Below are positions 50,138 through 57,633 of a stretch of 64,000 nucleotides of DNA, in pieces. A program made the translations under genes and the position numbers. Source of the DNA: a virus. Where the stretch lies: positions 1 through 64,000 of IMG/VR virus record IMGVR_UViG_3300005466_000024. One strand, 5' to 3'. The notes beneath the pieces were generated by a model. It was not told the DNA's origin and searched no databases. It was given only the letters and a program-made list of their open reading frames with translations. The first letter of the stretch is position 1; each line of letters opens with the position of its first letter.

Positions 50138-50168
50138 AAGCCCCAGGCTGGAGACCAGCCTGGGGCTT
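50138..50168 (+). terminator. Strong bidirectional stem-loop terminator
   Basis: A 14-base perfect stem AAGCCCCAGGCTGG / CCAGCCTGGGGCTT with a three-base loop (AGA), followed by CTTCTTCCC. It lies between the secreted-protein stop (50120) and the convergent HNH gene stop (50186) and would serve both. Flanks match those of the 18155-18178 terminator. Confidence 0.8.
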
Positions 50169-50185
50169 CTTCCCATGGCCGGTAG

Positions 50186-51358
50186 CTATGCTGCGACGGG
50201 TGGTCGCCAGTCGGCCAGGTTGCCGCTGGCGGCGCGGCTCTTGTTGCAGGACTGGCAGCTGGGCACCAGGTTCTCCCGGCAGTTGTTCGAGGGGTCGCCG
50301 TCGATGTGGTCGACGTGGATGCCCGTGATGCCACCCCAGGTCAGGGTCGCCTCCCCGCCGTGCCAGTGGCACGCGTGGGGACCGGGCCCGATGGCATCGT
50401 AGAGCACCATACGGTGCTCTGGAATCTGGCCGGACTTGTCGGCTATGGGATGATTCGGCCGATAGAGGTAGATGTAGGCATACCGATACTTCTTTTGGCG
50501 ATGCAATGCCCGCAAGCAGGTTCGACATTGCCGCCATCCTGTGTTGGGATTGACGTACGTGTTCTCGGCCGTATATTCGTGGCCCTGTGCGCATTGTGTT
50601 TTGGCGGCATTACCGCCGTCCGTCCCACCACGATAACCATTGATGGCCTGGGTCACCGCCTCTAGGTGCCGCGGGTTCACGCACCGTTTGTTCTTGCAGA
50701 GGTGATCGAGCACCATCCCCTTCGGAATCGGACCAACGATCTGCTCCCACACGAAGCGATGCGCCATGTAGCGCTTGTCTGCCCCGTCCTGGATGAACCC
50801 GTGGCCCTGCCTCTTGTAGATCGGGCCGGTCCAGTTCCAGCACGGCGTGTCGAAGCCCTCAGGGATCGCGCCGACGACATAGCTGCCTTTCCATCGCTCG
50901 GCGGCTGGCGTGTGGTCCTTCAACGCCACCGTCACGTCGCCGTGCCGACGCATCCTTGCCCGATGCTTCTCGCAGTACAGCTTGCTGGTCTTGCGCTCCT
51001 CGCTGCACCCCTCGACTGTGCAGAATCGTCCCGGCTGCGGCCCCGGATGTGGTGTGACGACGGTGGGATCGCCGTAGGCCTTCCACCGCTGGTAGTGCTT
51101 GGTGCAATAGCCCTTTGCCCGCGCTTCGCGCGGGCAGGGCTCATCCTCACCCTCTTCGATAACCCCGCAGAACACCTTGACACTCTCGGTGGGTTCCAGA
51201 GGTGACCAGCCGGCTACCACCTTGCTGATCAAGGCCTGGCTGACACCGAACTGTGCGGCGAGCGCCGTCTGTCGCGTCCCCTGGGCATACAGTCGACGAA
51301 CTTCGTCGGTTTGCTCTCGACTTAGCTTGGCACGGCTCCGACGCCCCTCAGTCTCCAT
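50186..51358 (-). CDS. Two-domain HNH endonuclease with helix-turn-helix
   Basis: 390 residues. An N-terminal HTH (SREQTDEVRRLYAQGTRQ) is followed by Cys-rich segments (CSEERKTSKLYCEKHR), then an HNH_3-type domain (MAHRFVWEQIVGPIP with LDHLCKNKRCVNPRHL), then another HNH domain (EHRMVLYDAIG with VDHIDGDPSNNCRENL and SCQSCNKSR). Two nuclease modules in one chain are unusual; free-standing HNH proteins in phages are generally homing endonucleases. Its promoter-like site at 51371-51389 has an operator. It may target a gene in rival phages that lack it. Confidence 0.8.
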   Translation of the reverse strand: METEGRRSRAKLSREQTDEVRRLYAQGTRQTALAAQFGVSQALISKVVAGWSPLEPTESVKVFCGVIEEGEDEPCPREARAKGYCTKHYQRWKAYGDPTVVTPHPGPQPGRFCTVEGCSEERKTSKLYCEKHRARMRRHGDVTVALKDHTPAAERWKGSYVVGAIPEGFDTPCWNWTGPIYKRQGHGFIQDGADKRYMAHRFVWEQIVGPIPKGMVLDHLCKNKRCVNPRHLEAVTQAINGYRGGTDGGNAAKTQCAQGHEYTAENTYVNPNTGWRQCRTCLRALHRQKKYRYAYIYLYRPNHPIADKSGQIPEHRMVLYDAIGPGPHACHWHGGEATLTWGGITGIHVDHIDGDPSNNCRENLVPSCQSCNKSRAASGNLADWRPPVAA

Positions 51359-51370
51359 GCAGCCGAGACT

Positions 51371-51389
51371 ATCACACTTGCTGTGATAC
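51371..51389 (-). promoter_or_regulatory. Palindromic operator upstream of the HNH gene
   Basis: TATCACA (51371-51377) - CTTGC - TGTGATA (51383-51389), a seven-base inverted repeat 12 bases before the HNH start at 51358. In the leftward direction TTGAAC lies just upstream and GATAGT overlaps the far arm, giving a plausible promoter under the palindrome. The arm sequence matches the ATCACA/TGTGAT site at 18197-18212. Confidence 0.5.
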
Positions 51390-51413
51390 GTTCAACTAAC
51401 TATGAATTGCCTG

Positions 51414-51761
51414 CTAGGTCATCGTGAAGGTCGGTGTGACCACGATTTGACCTTGGGCCCCCATGACCACTGAGGTGATGGTGTTGTTGTCGTAGTGGTT
51501 GTTGCCGGAGCTGGCTGAGGCGAGTAGCACGTAGGTGTAGGTGGCGGCGGCGACGTCGATGGTGACGGCCGAGCCGTTGACCACTCCGCCGGAGGCGGAG
51601 CCCCAGGTGGTGTTCTTCCTTGCGTATGCGGGGGAGCCGCCGGTGGCTTCGTTGGATGGTGTGGAGCTGGTGCCGGGGTTGCCGGTGGCCAGGCCGACCC
51701 ACGATCCGTAGCCCTTGTACGTGGTGGCCATGTTGTTGAGGGTGTCGGTTTCGATGACCAT
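51414..51761 (-). CDS. Virion decoration / fibre-type protein, 115 residues
   Basis: ATG 51761 behind GGGAGAGGAATCCC. The sequence (GYGSWVGLATGNPGTSST; NEATGGSPAYARKNTTWGSA; GQIVVTPTFTMT) resembles the short beta-sandwich proteins often annotated as tail fibre or head decoration in actinophages. It stands alone between the HNH gene and the divergent methyltransferase pair. Confidence 0.6.
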   Translation of the reverse strand: MVIETDTLNNMATTYKGYGSWVGLATGNPGTSSTPSNEATGGSPAYARKNTTWGSASGGVVNGSAVTIDVAAATYTYVLLASASSGNNHYDNNTITSVVMGAQGQIVVTPTFTMT

Positions 51762-51805
51762 GGGATTCCTCTCCCGAAGCGCGCGGGGACCTTCTCCCTT
51801 TAGGG

Positions 51806-52090
51806 GTGCGATACGATCCGGGCGTGTCTCCGCAGGATTTGCAGCGGCTTGCGCCGGTTGCCGCTCAGTTCGTCACCGGTGCCCCCGATGCCGCCGCGCA
51901 GATGGTGGGTTTGACGATCAACGTGCCCGGTTACGCGCAGCTGGCGCTGCAGGTTCTCGATCAGTCTCAGGTGGCCGAGACGGGGGTGAGTGTGCAGCTC
52001 ACCATCGATCAGATCTCCTTGGCCGATATGGCTGGTCTGCGCGATTCGATCAGCGCGGAGATCGCCCGGCTGACCACCGGGCAGGGGTGA
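51806..52090 (+). CDS. Small plus-strand protein, 94 residues
   Basis: GTG at 51806 (or a second in-frame GTG at 51824). The protein (LQRLAPVAAQFVTGAPDAA; TGVSVQLTIDQISLADMAGL) is helical at both ends with no motif. Its TGA overlaps the methyltransferase ATG (TGATG), so the two are cotranslated. The ribosome site is weak. Function unknown. Confidence 0.45.
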   Translation: MRYDPGVSPQDLQRLAPVAAQFVTGAPDAAAQMVGLTINVPGYAQLALQVLDQSQVAETGVSVQLTIDQISLADMAGLRDSISAEIARLTTGQG

Positions 52091-52824
52091 TGGCGCGCGA
52101 CTCGCTCAACGAGATCGCGTTGCGCCGTCACACGGACAAGAGTTCGGCCGGCCACAATTACTGTCCGATCTACGAGCGGTTGTTCGCCCATCTGCGGGAT
52201 AAACCGGTGGCCCTGCTCGAGTTGGGGGTGTTCGAGGGCGCCAGTCTGCGGACCTGGGCCGAGTACTTCACCCACCCGGACACCAGGATCGTCGGTATCG
52301 ATATCGACCTGGGTGTCGGCAACCATGCCGCGCAGCCGTTGTGGGGCCGCTACTACGGTTCCTATCAGCCGTTGCGCCAGTGCTACGGCCCACCACCGCC
52401 GGGTATCGCCACCTATCTGGGGGATCAGGCGGCGGTGCCCGCCGGGTTGACCGGCTGGCATCCCGACATCGTCATCGACGATGCCTCCCATGTTTCGTCC
52501 AAGACGATCGCTTCGTTCAAGACCTGGTTCCCGCTCCTGCGTCCTGGCGGCCTGTACGCCGTGGAGGATGTGAACACCTCCTACGACGTGCGGTGGGGGG
52601 CCGACGAGTCCAGTGCGGATCCGGACCGCCCGCCGCGGCCCGGCGGCCAGACGGCCATGCAGTTCCTGCGTCGGCTGGCCGATGAGGTGCAGGCCCAGAT
52701 ACCACAATCGGAGCATGTCGACCTCATTCGTCTTGCCCCGGAATACCATCTGGGATTCGATATCGACCGGTTGTGCTTTTATCCGAACATGGTTGTCGCC
52801 CACAAACGAGACACTGGTATTTGA
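52090..52824 (+). CDS. Class I SAM-dependent methyltransferase, sugar O-methyltransferase-like
   Basis: 244 residues. TDKSSAGHNYCPIYERLF (15-32), LLELGVFEGASLRTWAEYF (42-60), IVGIDIDL and DIVIDDASH (126-134) give the SAM-binding layout of macrocin/rhamnosyl O-methyltransferases. It probably methylates a sugar hydroxyl, which fits the pyruvyltransferase and glycosyltransferase genes in the same phage. It converges on the giant repeat gene, with only five bases between stops. An alternative target is a host glycopeptidolipid-type glycan. Confidence 0.7.
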   Translation: MARDSLNEIALRRHTDKSSAGHNYCPIYERLFAHLRDKPVALLELGVFEGASLRTWAEYFTHPDTRIVGIDIDLGVGNHAAQPLWGRYYGSYQPLRQCYGPPPPGIATYLGDQAAVPAGLTGWHPDIVIDDASHVSSKTIASFKTWFPLLRPGGLYAVEDVNTSYDVRWGADESSADPDRPPRPGGQTAMQFLRRLADEVQAQIPQSEHVDLIRLAPEYHLGFDIDRLCFYPNMVVAHKRDTGI

Positions 52825-52828
52825 GTTA

Positions 52829-55474
52829 TCAGAACATCGCGAAGAACTGTCCGGACAGCGCGAGTACCCTTTCGTCGGCCAGGGCCGACAGGGTACCGGT
52901 ACCCGACAGTGTGCCCGCGCTGGCGGCGCCGAGGCTGGCGACGGCCACCAGGGTGCCCGTGCCGCCGATGACGGTGACACAGACGTACCTGGGGATGGGG
53001 ATGGCGGTCAGGGTGCCCGCGCCGAGGACGGTTGCCGCGGTGGTGGTGATCGCCGCTACGGTGGCGCTGAGCCCGCCGGTGCCGGACAGGTCGGCCGATT
53101 GGGCAACGGAGGCGGCCGTCGAGGCCGTCAGTGTGCCGTGGCCCTGCCATTGGCCCGTTTGCAGGATTCTGGCGACCGTGTTCGCCGTCAGTTGACCGGT
53201 TCCGTCCAGCGCAGCGGTTTCCGGGAATTTCGCGCTCGCGGACGCAGTCAGGGTGCCCGTGCCGGTGGTGGCTGCTGTGGTGTGGATGGAGAACATCCGG
53301 GCGGTGCCCGTCAGGGCACCGTGTCCGGTGAATTGGCCGGTGGTTCCCGAGGAACCCAGGGTGGCTGCTGTCAGGGCACCGTTGCCGCGCAGCACGGCCG
53401 ACCTGGTGAACTGGGCCGACCCGGTGGCGGTGAGCCTGCCGGTGCCGGACAGCGATGCGGGCGCAGTGATGCTGTAGAGCGTGGCGGTGGCGGTCAGTGC
53501 GCCCCGGCCGCTCAGGGTCGCTGGGCGCAGGTACCGTTCGTTCCCGGTGGCCGTCAGTTTTCCGGTGCCGGAGAGCGTCGCGGCAACCCGGATCTGGAAC
53601 ATCGTGGCCGTGGCGGTCAGTGTGCCGCGGCCCCCGAGTGCTGCGGTCCTGGCGAGCCGGGCGAACGCGGTGGCCGTCAGCTCCCCGTCGCCGCCGAATG
53701 CTGCGGTGGCCTGGATCTGGAACATTTGTGCGGTCGCGGTCAACGCGCCGTGGCCTGCGGGGGTGCACACCCGGTTGAATCCCGACTGGACCAGGTTCGT
53801 GAACGTGCCGCGACCGCTCAGTGGGGCAGCGAGGGTGAATTTGGTGGCGGCGGCCGTTACCGTCAGGGTGCCGTGTCCGGTGACGGCTGCGGTGACGGCG
53901 AACTTGCTCGAGGTCGTCGCCGTGAGTGTTCCGGTGCCCTGCAACGTGACAGTTGCGCGGATCTGGTACATCCGTGCGGTCGCGGTCAGCTGGCCGGTGC
54001 CGGGCAGTCCTGCCGTCCGGGAGTATTTCGGGTAGGCCGCTGCGGTTAGGGCACCGTTGCCGCGCAGCGGTGCGGTGATCGTGAATCGGGTGGCTGCTGC
54101 CGCCGCCGTTAGGGCACCGTTGCCGTTCGGTGCGAAGGTTCGCGTGAAGCTGGCATGGGCCGTCGCGGTCAGTCGTCCGGTTCCCGGGAGCACCGCCGCC
54201 GACTGGATCCGATACATGACGGCGGTCGCCGTGAACTGTCCGGTGCCCTTGATCCCCGCTGCGGCGGGGATCTTGGCGTAGACCGTTGCCGTGAGTCTGC
54301 CGATGCCGGTCAGGGGTGCTGTGACCAGGAATTTGGCGGTACCGGTCGCGGTCAACGTCCCGCGTCCGGCCAGCGCCGCCGCCAGCGTGAACTGTTTGGC
54401 CACCGCTGTCGCGGTCAGCCGGCCCGTGCCGGCGAACATGGCGGCGACCGCGAATCGGGCGGTGGCCGTGGCGGTCAGCGTGCCGCGGCCGGTCAGTGGT
54501 GCGTTCAGTGTGAACTTGGTGGCGGCGGCGGTGACCGTCAACCGGCCCGTACCGGCCAGCGTGGCAGTCGCAGCGAACTTGGCGGTAGCGGTCGCGGTGA
54601 GCCGCCCGGTGCCCTTCAACGGCGCGGTAAGGGTGAACTTGGTGGCGGTGGCGGCGGCAGCGAGTCGCCCGATACCGGTGGTGGGTGCGGTGCTGGCGAA
54701 CTTCGCGAACGCCGTGGAGGTGAGTCGCCCCGTCCCCTTCAGTGGCGTGGTGAGGACGAACTGTGTGGCTGCTGCCGTAGCGGTCAGCGTGCCTCGACCG
54801 TTCAACGCGGCAGTACGGGCGAATTTCGGTGCGGTGGTTGCCGACAGGATCCCTGTTCCTCGCAGGTTGCCGGTGACCGCAAAGATCTGTTTGGTGGTGG
54901 CGCTCAGTACGCCGTGACCGGTCGGGTTGCCGGTCGCGAATTCGCGTTCGATGACGGTCGCGGTGAGTCTGCCGGTGCCTGCCAGGGATGCGGCGACCGC
55001 GAATCGGGCGGTAGCCGTGGCGGTGAGGATTCCGCGCCCGCCCAGTGCTGCCGTGAGTGTGAACCTGGTGGCCGCCGCGGTCGCGGTCAATCGGCCCGTA
55101 CCGGCCAGTGCGGCGGTCCTGGTGAACTTGGCGGTGGCCGTAGCGGTCAGTGCACCGGTACCCCTCAGTGGTGCGCTGAAAGTGAATTTGGTGGCCACCG
55201 CGGTCGCGGTGAGCCTGCCGGTGCCCTTCAGGGCAACGGTCGCAGCGAACTTGGCGGTACCGGTTGCGGTGAGCCGCCCGGTGCCGGACAGCGGCGCGGT
55301 AAGGGTGAACTTGGTGGCCGTGGCGGTGGCCGTCAACCGGCCCGTACCAGCCAGCGTGGCGGTCGCCGCGAACTTGGCCAGTGTGGTGGCAGTCAAGCCG
55401 CCGGTGCCGGTGAAGCTCGCGGTGCGTGATGCGGGCCCCCCGGCCGACGCCGTCGCGGTGAGCTGGCCGTGGCC
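52829..55474 (-). repeat. About 43 coding repeats of 60-63 bp
   Basis: The DNA repeats mirror the protein repeats. On the plus strand the unit reads GCGGTCAGCGTGCCGCGGCC-like, with neighbouring copies differing at many silent positions but keeping codon-level structure. Unit lengths switch between 60 and 63 bases (20 or 21 residues). Only some pairs, for example repeats 3-5 with 14-16, are nearly alike, indicating duplication of blocks by recombination. Confidence 0.75.
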
Positions 55475-56287
55475 GACCATGTCGCCCGCGAACATCCACT
55501 GCATGAGCGTGTATGCGGCGCCGCCCGTGCCGCCCGCAGTGGTGGCAGAGGTATTGCCGCCACCACCGCCTGCGCCAGCTCCTTGGGCGCCGCCATTGCC
55601 ACCTGTGCCTCCTGTGCCGCCGTTGCGGCCGCCACCACCGCCACCGCCGCCACCGGGATTGCCGGAGCTGGCCGTGGTACCGGCACCACCATTGGTTCCG
55701 CTGGTGGTACCGCCGGTGCCACCGCCCGCCACGGAGGACGCGCCACCGTTCGCGCCGGCGCCCGCGGTACCGAGCTGCTGTCCACCACCGCCGCCACCAC
55801 CGGCGGCTTGCTGCCCGGTGGCGGCGGACGGCACGGTCGGCAAACTACTGCTGCCGCCGAAACCGGCGGTACCGGAGACCCCGGTTGTCGTGGTGGCGCC
55901 ACTGATGCCACTGGCCGTCGCCGTGCCCCCAGTGCCCGCCGTACCGGCCACATTGGAGGCGCCGTTGCCGCCCTTGTTGCCGCCGTTGGCGGTGATGGTC
56001 ACCGACCCGCTGGTGAATCGCGACAACGCGCCGTTGGTTTGCGACGCGCCGCCGCTGCCCACCGTCACCGAGTACGTGGACCCGAGCGTCGACACCGACT
56101 GCCAGCCGGTGTCGACGTATCCGGCGCCGCCGCCACCGCCACCACCGCAGCAGTTGCCGACACCGAGGTTGATGCCCGTACCGCCACCCCCGCCGCCGCC
56201 GTACGCGGTGAATCGCCATTGCAGGGCCCCCGTAGGAACCGCGACGTTGCTGCGAGTGACGTTGACTTCGCTGGTGGTGACCGTCAT
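52829..56287 (-). CDS. Giant fibre-like repeat protein, 1152 residues
   Basis: Residues 1-271 form a glycine-rich domain starting EVNVTRSNVAVPTGALQWRF and ending GAAYTLMQWMF, paralogous to the C-terminal domain of the 31646-32953 protein. Residues 272-1152 are about 43 tandem copies of a 20-21-residue repeat, consensus GTGRLTATA.A.F....A.L., with invariant Gly1 and nearly invariant Gly3. The chain ends LALSGQFFAMF with no other domain. The regular spacing suggests a beta-solenoid or fibrous rod. It is likely a receptor-contacting fibre; secretion motifs are absent. Confidence 0.75.
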   Translation of the reverse strand: MTVTTSEVNVTRSNVAVPTGALQWRFTAYGGGGGGGTGINLGVGNCCGGGGGGGAGYVDTGWQSVSTLGSTYSVTVGSGGASQTNGALSRFTSGSVTITANGGNKGGNGASNVAGTAGTGGTATASGISGATTTTGVSGTAGFGGSSSLPTVPSAATGQQAAGGGGGGGQQLGTAGAGANGGASSVAGGGTGGTTSGTNGGAGTTASSGNPGGGGGGGGGRNGGTGGTGGNGGAQGAGAGGGGGNTSATTAGGTGGAAYTLMQWMFAGDMVGHGQLTATASAGGPASRTASFTGTGGLTATTLAKFAATATLAGTGRLTATATATKFTLTAPLSGTGRLTATGTAKFAATVALKGTGRLTATAVATKFTFSAPLRGTGALTATATAKFTRTAALAGTGRLTATAAATRFTLTAALGGRGILTATATARFAVAASLAGTGRLTATVIEREFATGNPTGHGVLSATTKQIFAVTGNLRGTGILSATTAPKFARTAALNGRGTLTATAAATQFVLTTPLKGTGRLTSTAFAKFASTAPTTGIGRLAAAATATKFTLTAPLKGTGRLTATATAKFAATATLAGTGRLTVTAAATKFTLNAPLTGRGTLTATATARFAVAAMFAGTGRLTATAVAKQFTLAAALAGRGTLTATGTAKFLVTAPLTGIGRLTATVYAKIPAAAGIKGTGQFTATAVMYRIQSAAVLPGTGRLTATAHASFTRTFAPNGNGALTAAAAATRFTITAPLRGNGALTAAAYPKYSRTAGLPGTGQLTATARMYQIRATVTLQGTGTLTATTSSKFAVTAAVTGHGTLTVTAAATKFTLAAPLSGRGTFTNLVQSGFNRVCTPAGHGALTATAQMFQIQATAAFGGDGELTATAFARLARTAALGGRGTLTATATMFQIRVAATLSGTGKLTATGNERYLRPATLSGRGALTATATLYSITAPASLSGTGRLTATGSAQFTRSAVLRGNGALTAATLGSSGTTGQFTGHGALTGTARMFSIHTTAATTGTGTLTASASAKFPETAALDGTGQLTANTVARILQTGQWQGHGTLTASTAASVAQSADLSGTGGLSATVAAITTTAATVLGAGTLTAIPIPRYVCVTVIGGTGTLVAVASLGAASAGTLSGTGTLSALADERVLALSGQFFAMF

Positions 56288-56294
56288 CTACGGG

Positions 56295-56768
56295 TCACCC
56301 CACTGACGGGCGGATCGCCCCCACGGGGTCCACGGCCAGGCAGAAGAACACCGACTCGGCCGCATCGAACACCAGCCCGACGTGGTGGATCCTGCCGGGG
56401 CGGGTGACCCCCAGCAGTTGGGCCACCCCGGAGTCGCGGAACCACACGGGATCCCAGGTGATCTGCTGGGGGCTGCCGTTGTCGCTGATGCGCATCATCA
56501 ACCGGTGGTGGTCGGGGGGACTGCCGGTGGCCGACACGTACATGGCGGTGTCCTGGTTGGTGACGTTGAATGCGTCGTAGGCGCCGGCGTCGATGGTCAG
56601 GGTCGGTGTGCTGCGTTCTTCCCCCACCCGGGAGGTGGGGGCGAACAGCTCGAGGAGGGCCTCGATCCAGCCTCGAGTGGCGGCGTCGTCGTCGTGGGTG
56701 GGGTCGGCGACGTGCTGGGCGCGCCCACCCACCAGATCCACGCCCCCGTAGATCTTCTTCGCCGCCAT
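56295..56768 (-). CDS. Virion protein, 157 residues
   Basis: Starts MAAKKIYGGVDLVGGRAQ. The beta-rich middle (TLTIDAGAYDAFNVTNQDTAMYV; RLMMRISDNGSPQQITW) resembles tail-fibre-associated proteins found before fibre genes. Eight bases separate its stop from the giant repeat gene. Likely a fibre attachment or adaptor protein. Confidence 0.5.
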   Translation of the reverse strand: MAAKKIYGGVDLVGGRAQHVADPTHDDDAATRGWIEALLELFAPTSRVGEERSTPTLTIDAGAYDAFNVTNQDTAMYVSATGSPPDHHRLMMRISDNGSPQQITWDPVWFRDSGVAQLLGVTRPGRIHHVGLVFDAAESVFFCLAVDPVGAIRPSVG

Positions 56769-56793
56769 CGTGTCCTCCCTCGATGGGAGGCAC

Positions 56794-57633
56794 CTAGACC
56801 AGTTCGGCCCTTCCTGCCACCGGCTGCCCGAATGTGACCACCACCGTGTCGGGGGCCGGGTAGGACACCGGTGCCTCCACCCCTTCTCCGTTCACGATCA
56901 GGGCCACCGACGGGTAGTGGTCGAGGGGGTGCACGATGATCCACGGGTCGGCGGGGGTGGGCTGCTCGAAGGTGTAGCTGTCCGGCTCGGTGGCCCCCGC
57001 CGGTACCAGTACCACCCGCTGATCGGGCGGCACGACGACGACTGGGCCGGTGATGTTCACGGGTGTGCTGAAGTCCACCCCGAGCACCGGGTACGAGCAG
57101 ATCGGCAGGGTGGGGGCCAGTTTGCTGATGATGGCGCGCTGACCGATGACGTCCCAGCGTTCCTGCCCGAACCGGGTGCCGGTGCGCAGGCTGTCGCGGG
57201 TGACGGCCTGCACCCCGTAGAACCCCTCGAGTTCGGTGGCCCGCCCATTGGCGTCCCACTGCCGTACCCGGATGATGAAGTCGTGTTCGACGAGCAGCGG
57301 GTACCACTCGAACTGCGCTTCGCGGGAATCGGCCGCCCATATGCCCTGTTTGAGGAACTGCTCGGAGACGATGTGGTCGGCGAACAGGCCGTGGACCCGG
57401 CGCACATCCTTGATCGGCGGGTACATGGTGGTGCCGTAGCAGACCGAACATTCCCCGTCGGTGCTGGAGTACACGTCATCGTTACAGGCCGGGCAGCGCG
57501 GCGTGTCCTTGTCGATCTCGGGACGGGCCATGGACAGCAGTACGCACTGCTCGCCGGCCATCACCAGGGAGTCACGCACGTCCTGGCGGGTCGTCCGAAT
57601 ACAATAATCCTCAACCGATTTGATGGCGGTCAT
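56794..57633 (-). CDS. Virion protein with zinc-ribbon-like motif, 279 residues
   Basis: ATG 57633 shares the TGATG junction with the ART gene. It carries CPACNDDVYSSTDGECSVCYG, a CxxC...CxxC zinc ribbon near residues 50-70, then a beta-rich domain (FEWYPLLVEHDFIIRVRQW) and a C-terminal Ig-like region (APDTVVVTFGQPVAGRAE). Cotranslated with the ART gene. Function unknown. Confidence 0.55.
   Translation of the reverse strand: MTAIKSVEDYCIRTTRQDVRDSLVMAGEQCVLLSMARPEIDKDTPRCPACNDDVYSSTDGECSVCYGTTMYPPIKDVRRVHGLFADHIVSEQFLKQGIWAADSREAQFEWYPLLVEHDFIIRVRQWDANGRATELEGFYGVQAVTRDSLRTGTRFGQERWDVIGQRAIISKLAPTLPICSYPVLGVDFSTPVNITGPVVVVPPDQRVVLVPAGATEPDSYTFEQPTPADPWIIVHPLDHYPSVALIVNGEGVEAPVSYPAPDTVVVTFGQPVAGRAELV

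Noticed and set aside
52829-55474. Regular 60-bp repeats suggesting a CRISPR array
   Set aside because: The units are in-frame coding repeats without conserved-spacer alternation and they translate to a repetitive protein.
52779-55499. 906-residue frame in another phase of the repeat gene
   Set aside because: It is a shadow of the GC-rich repeat array, rich in Arg/His, and has no ribosome site.
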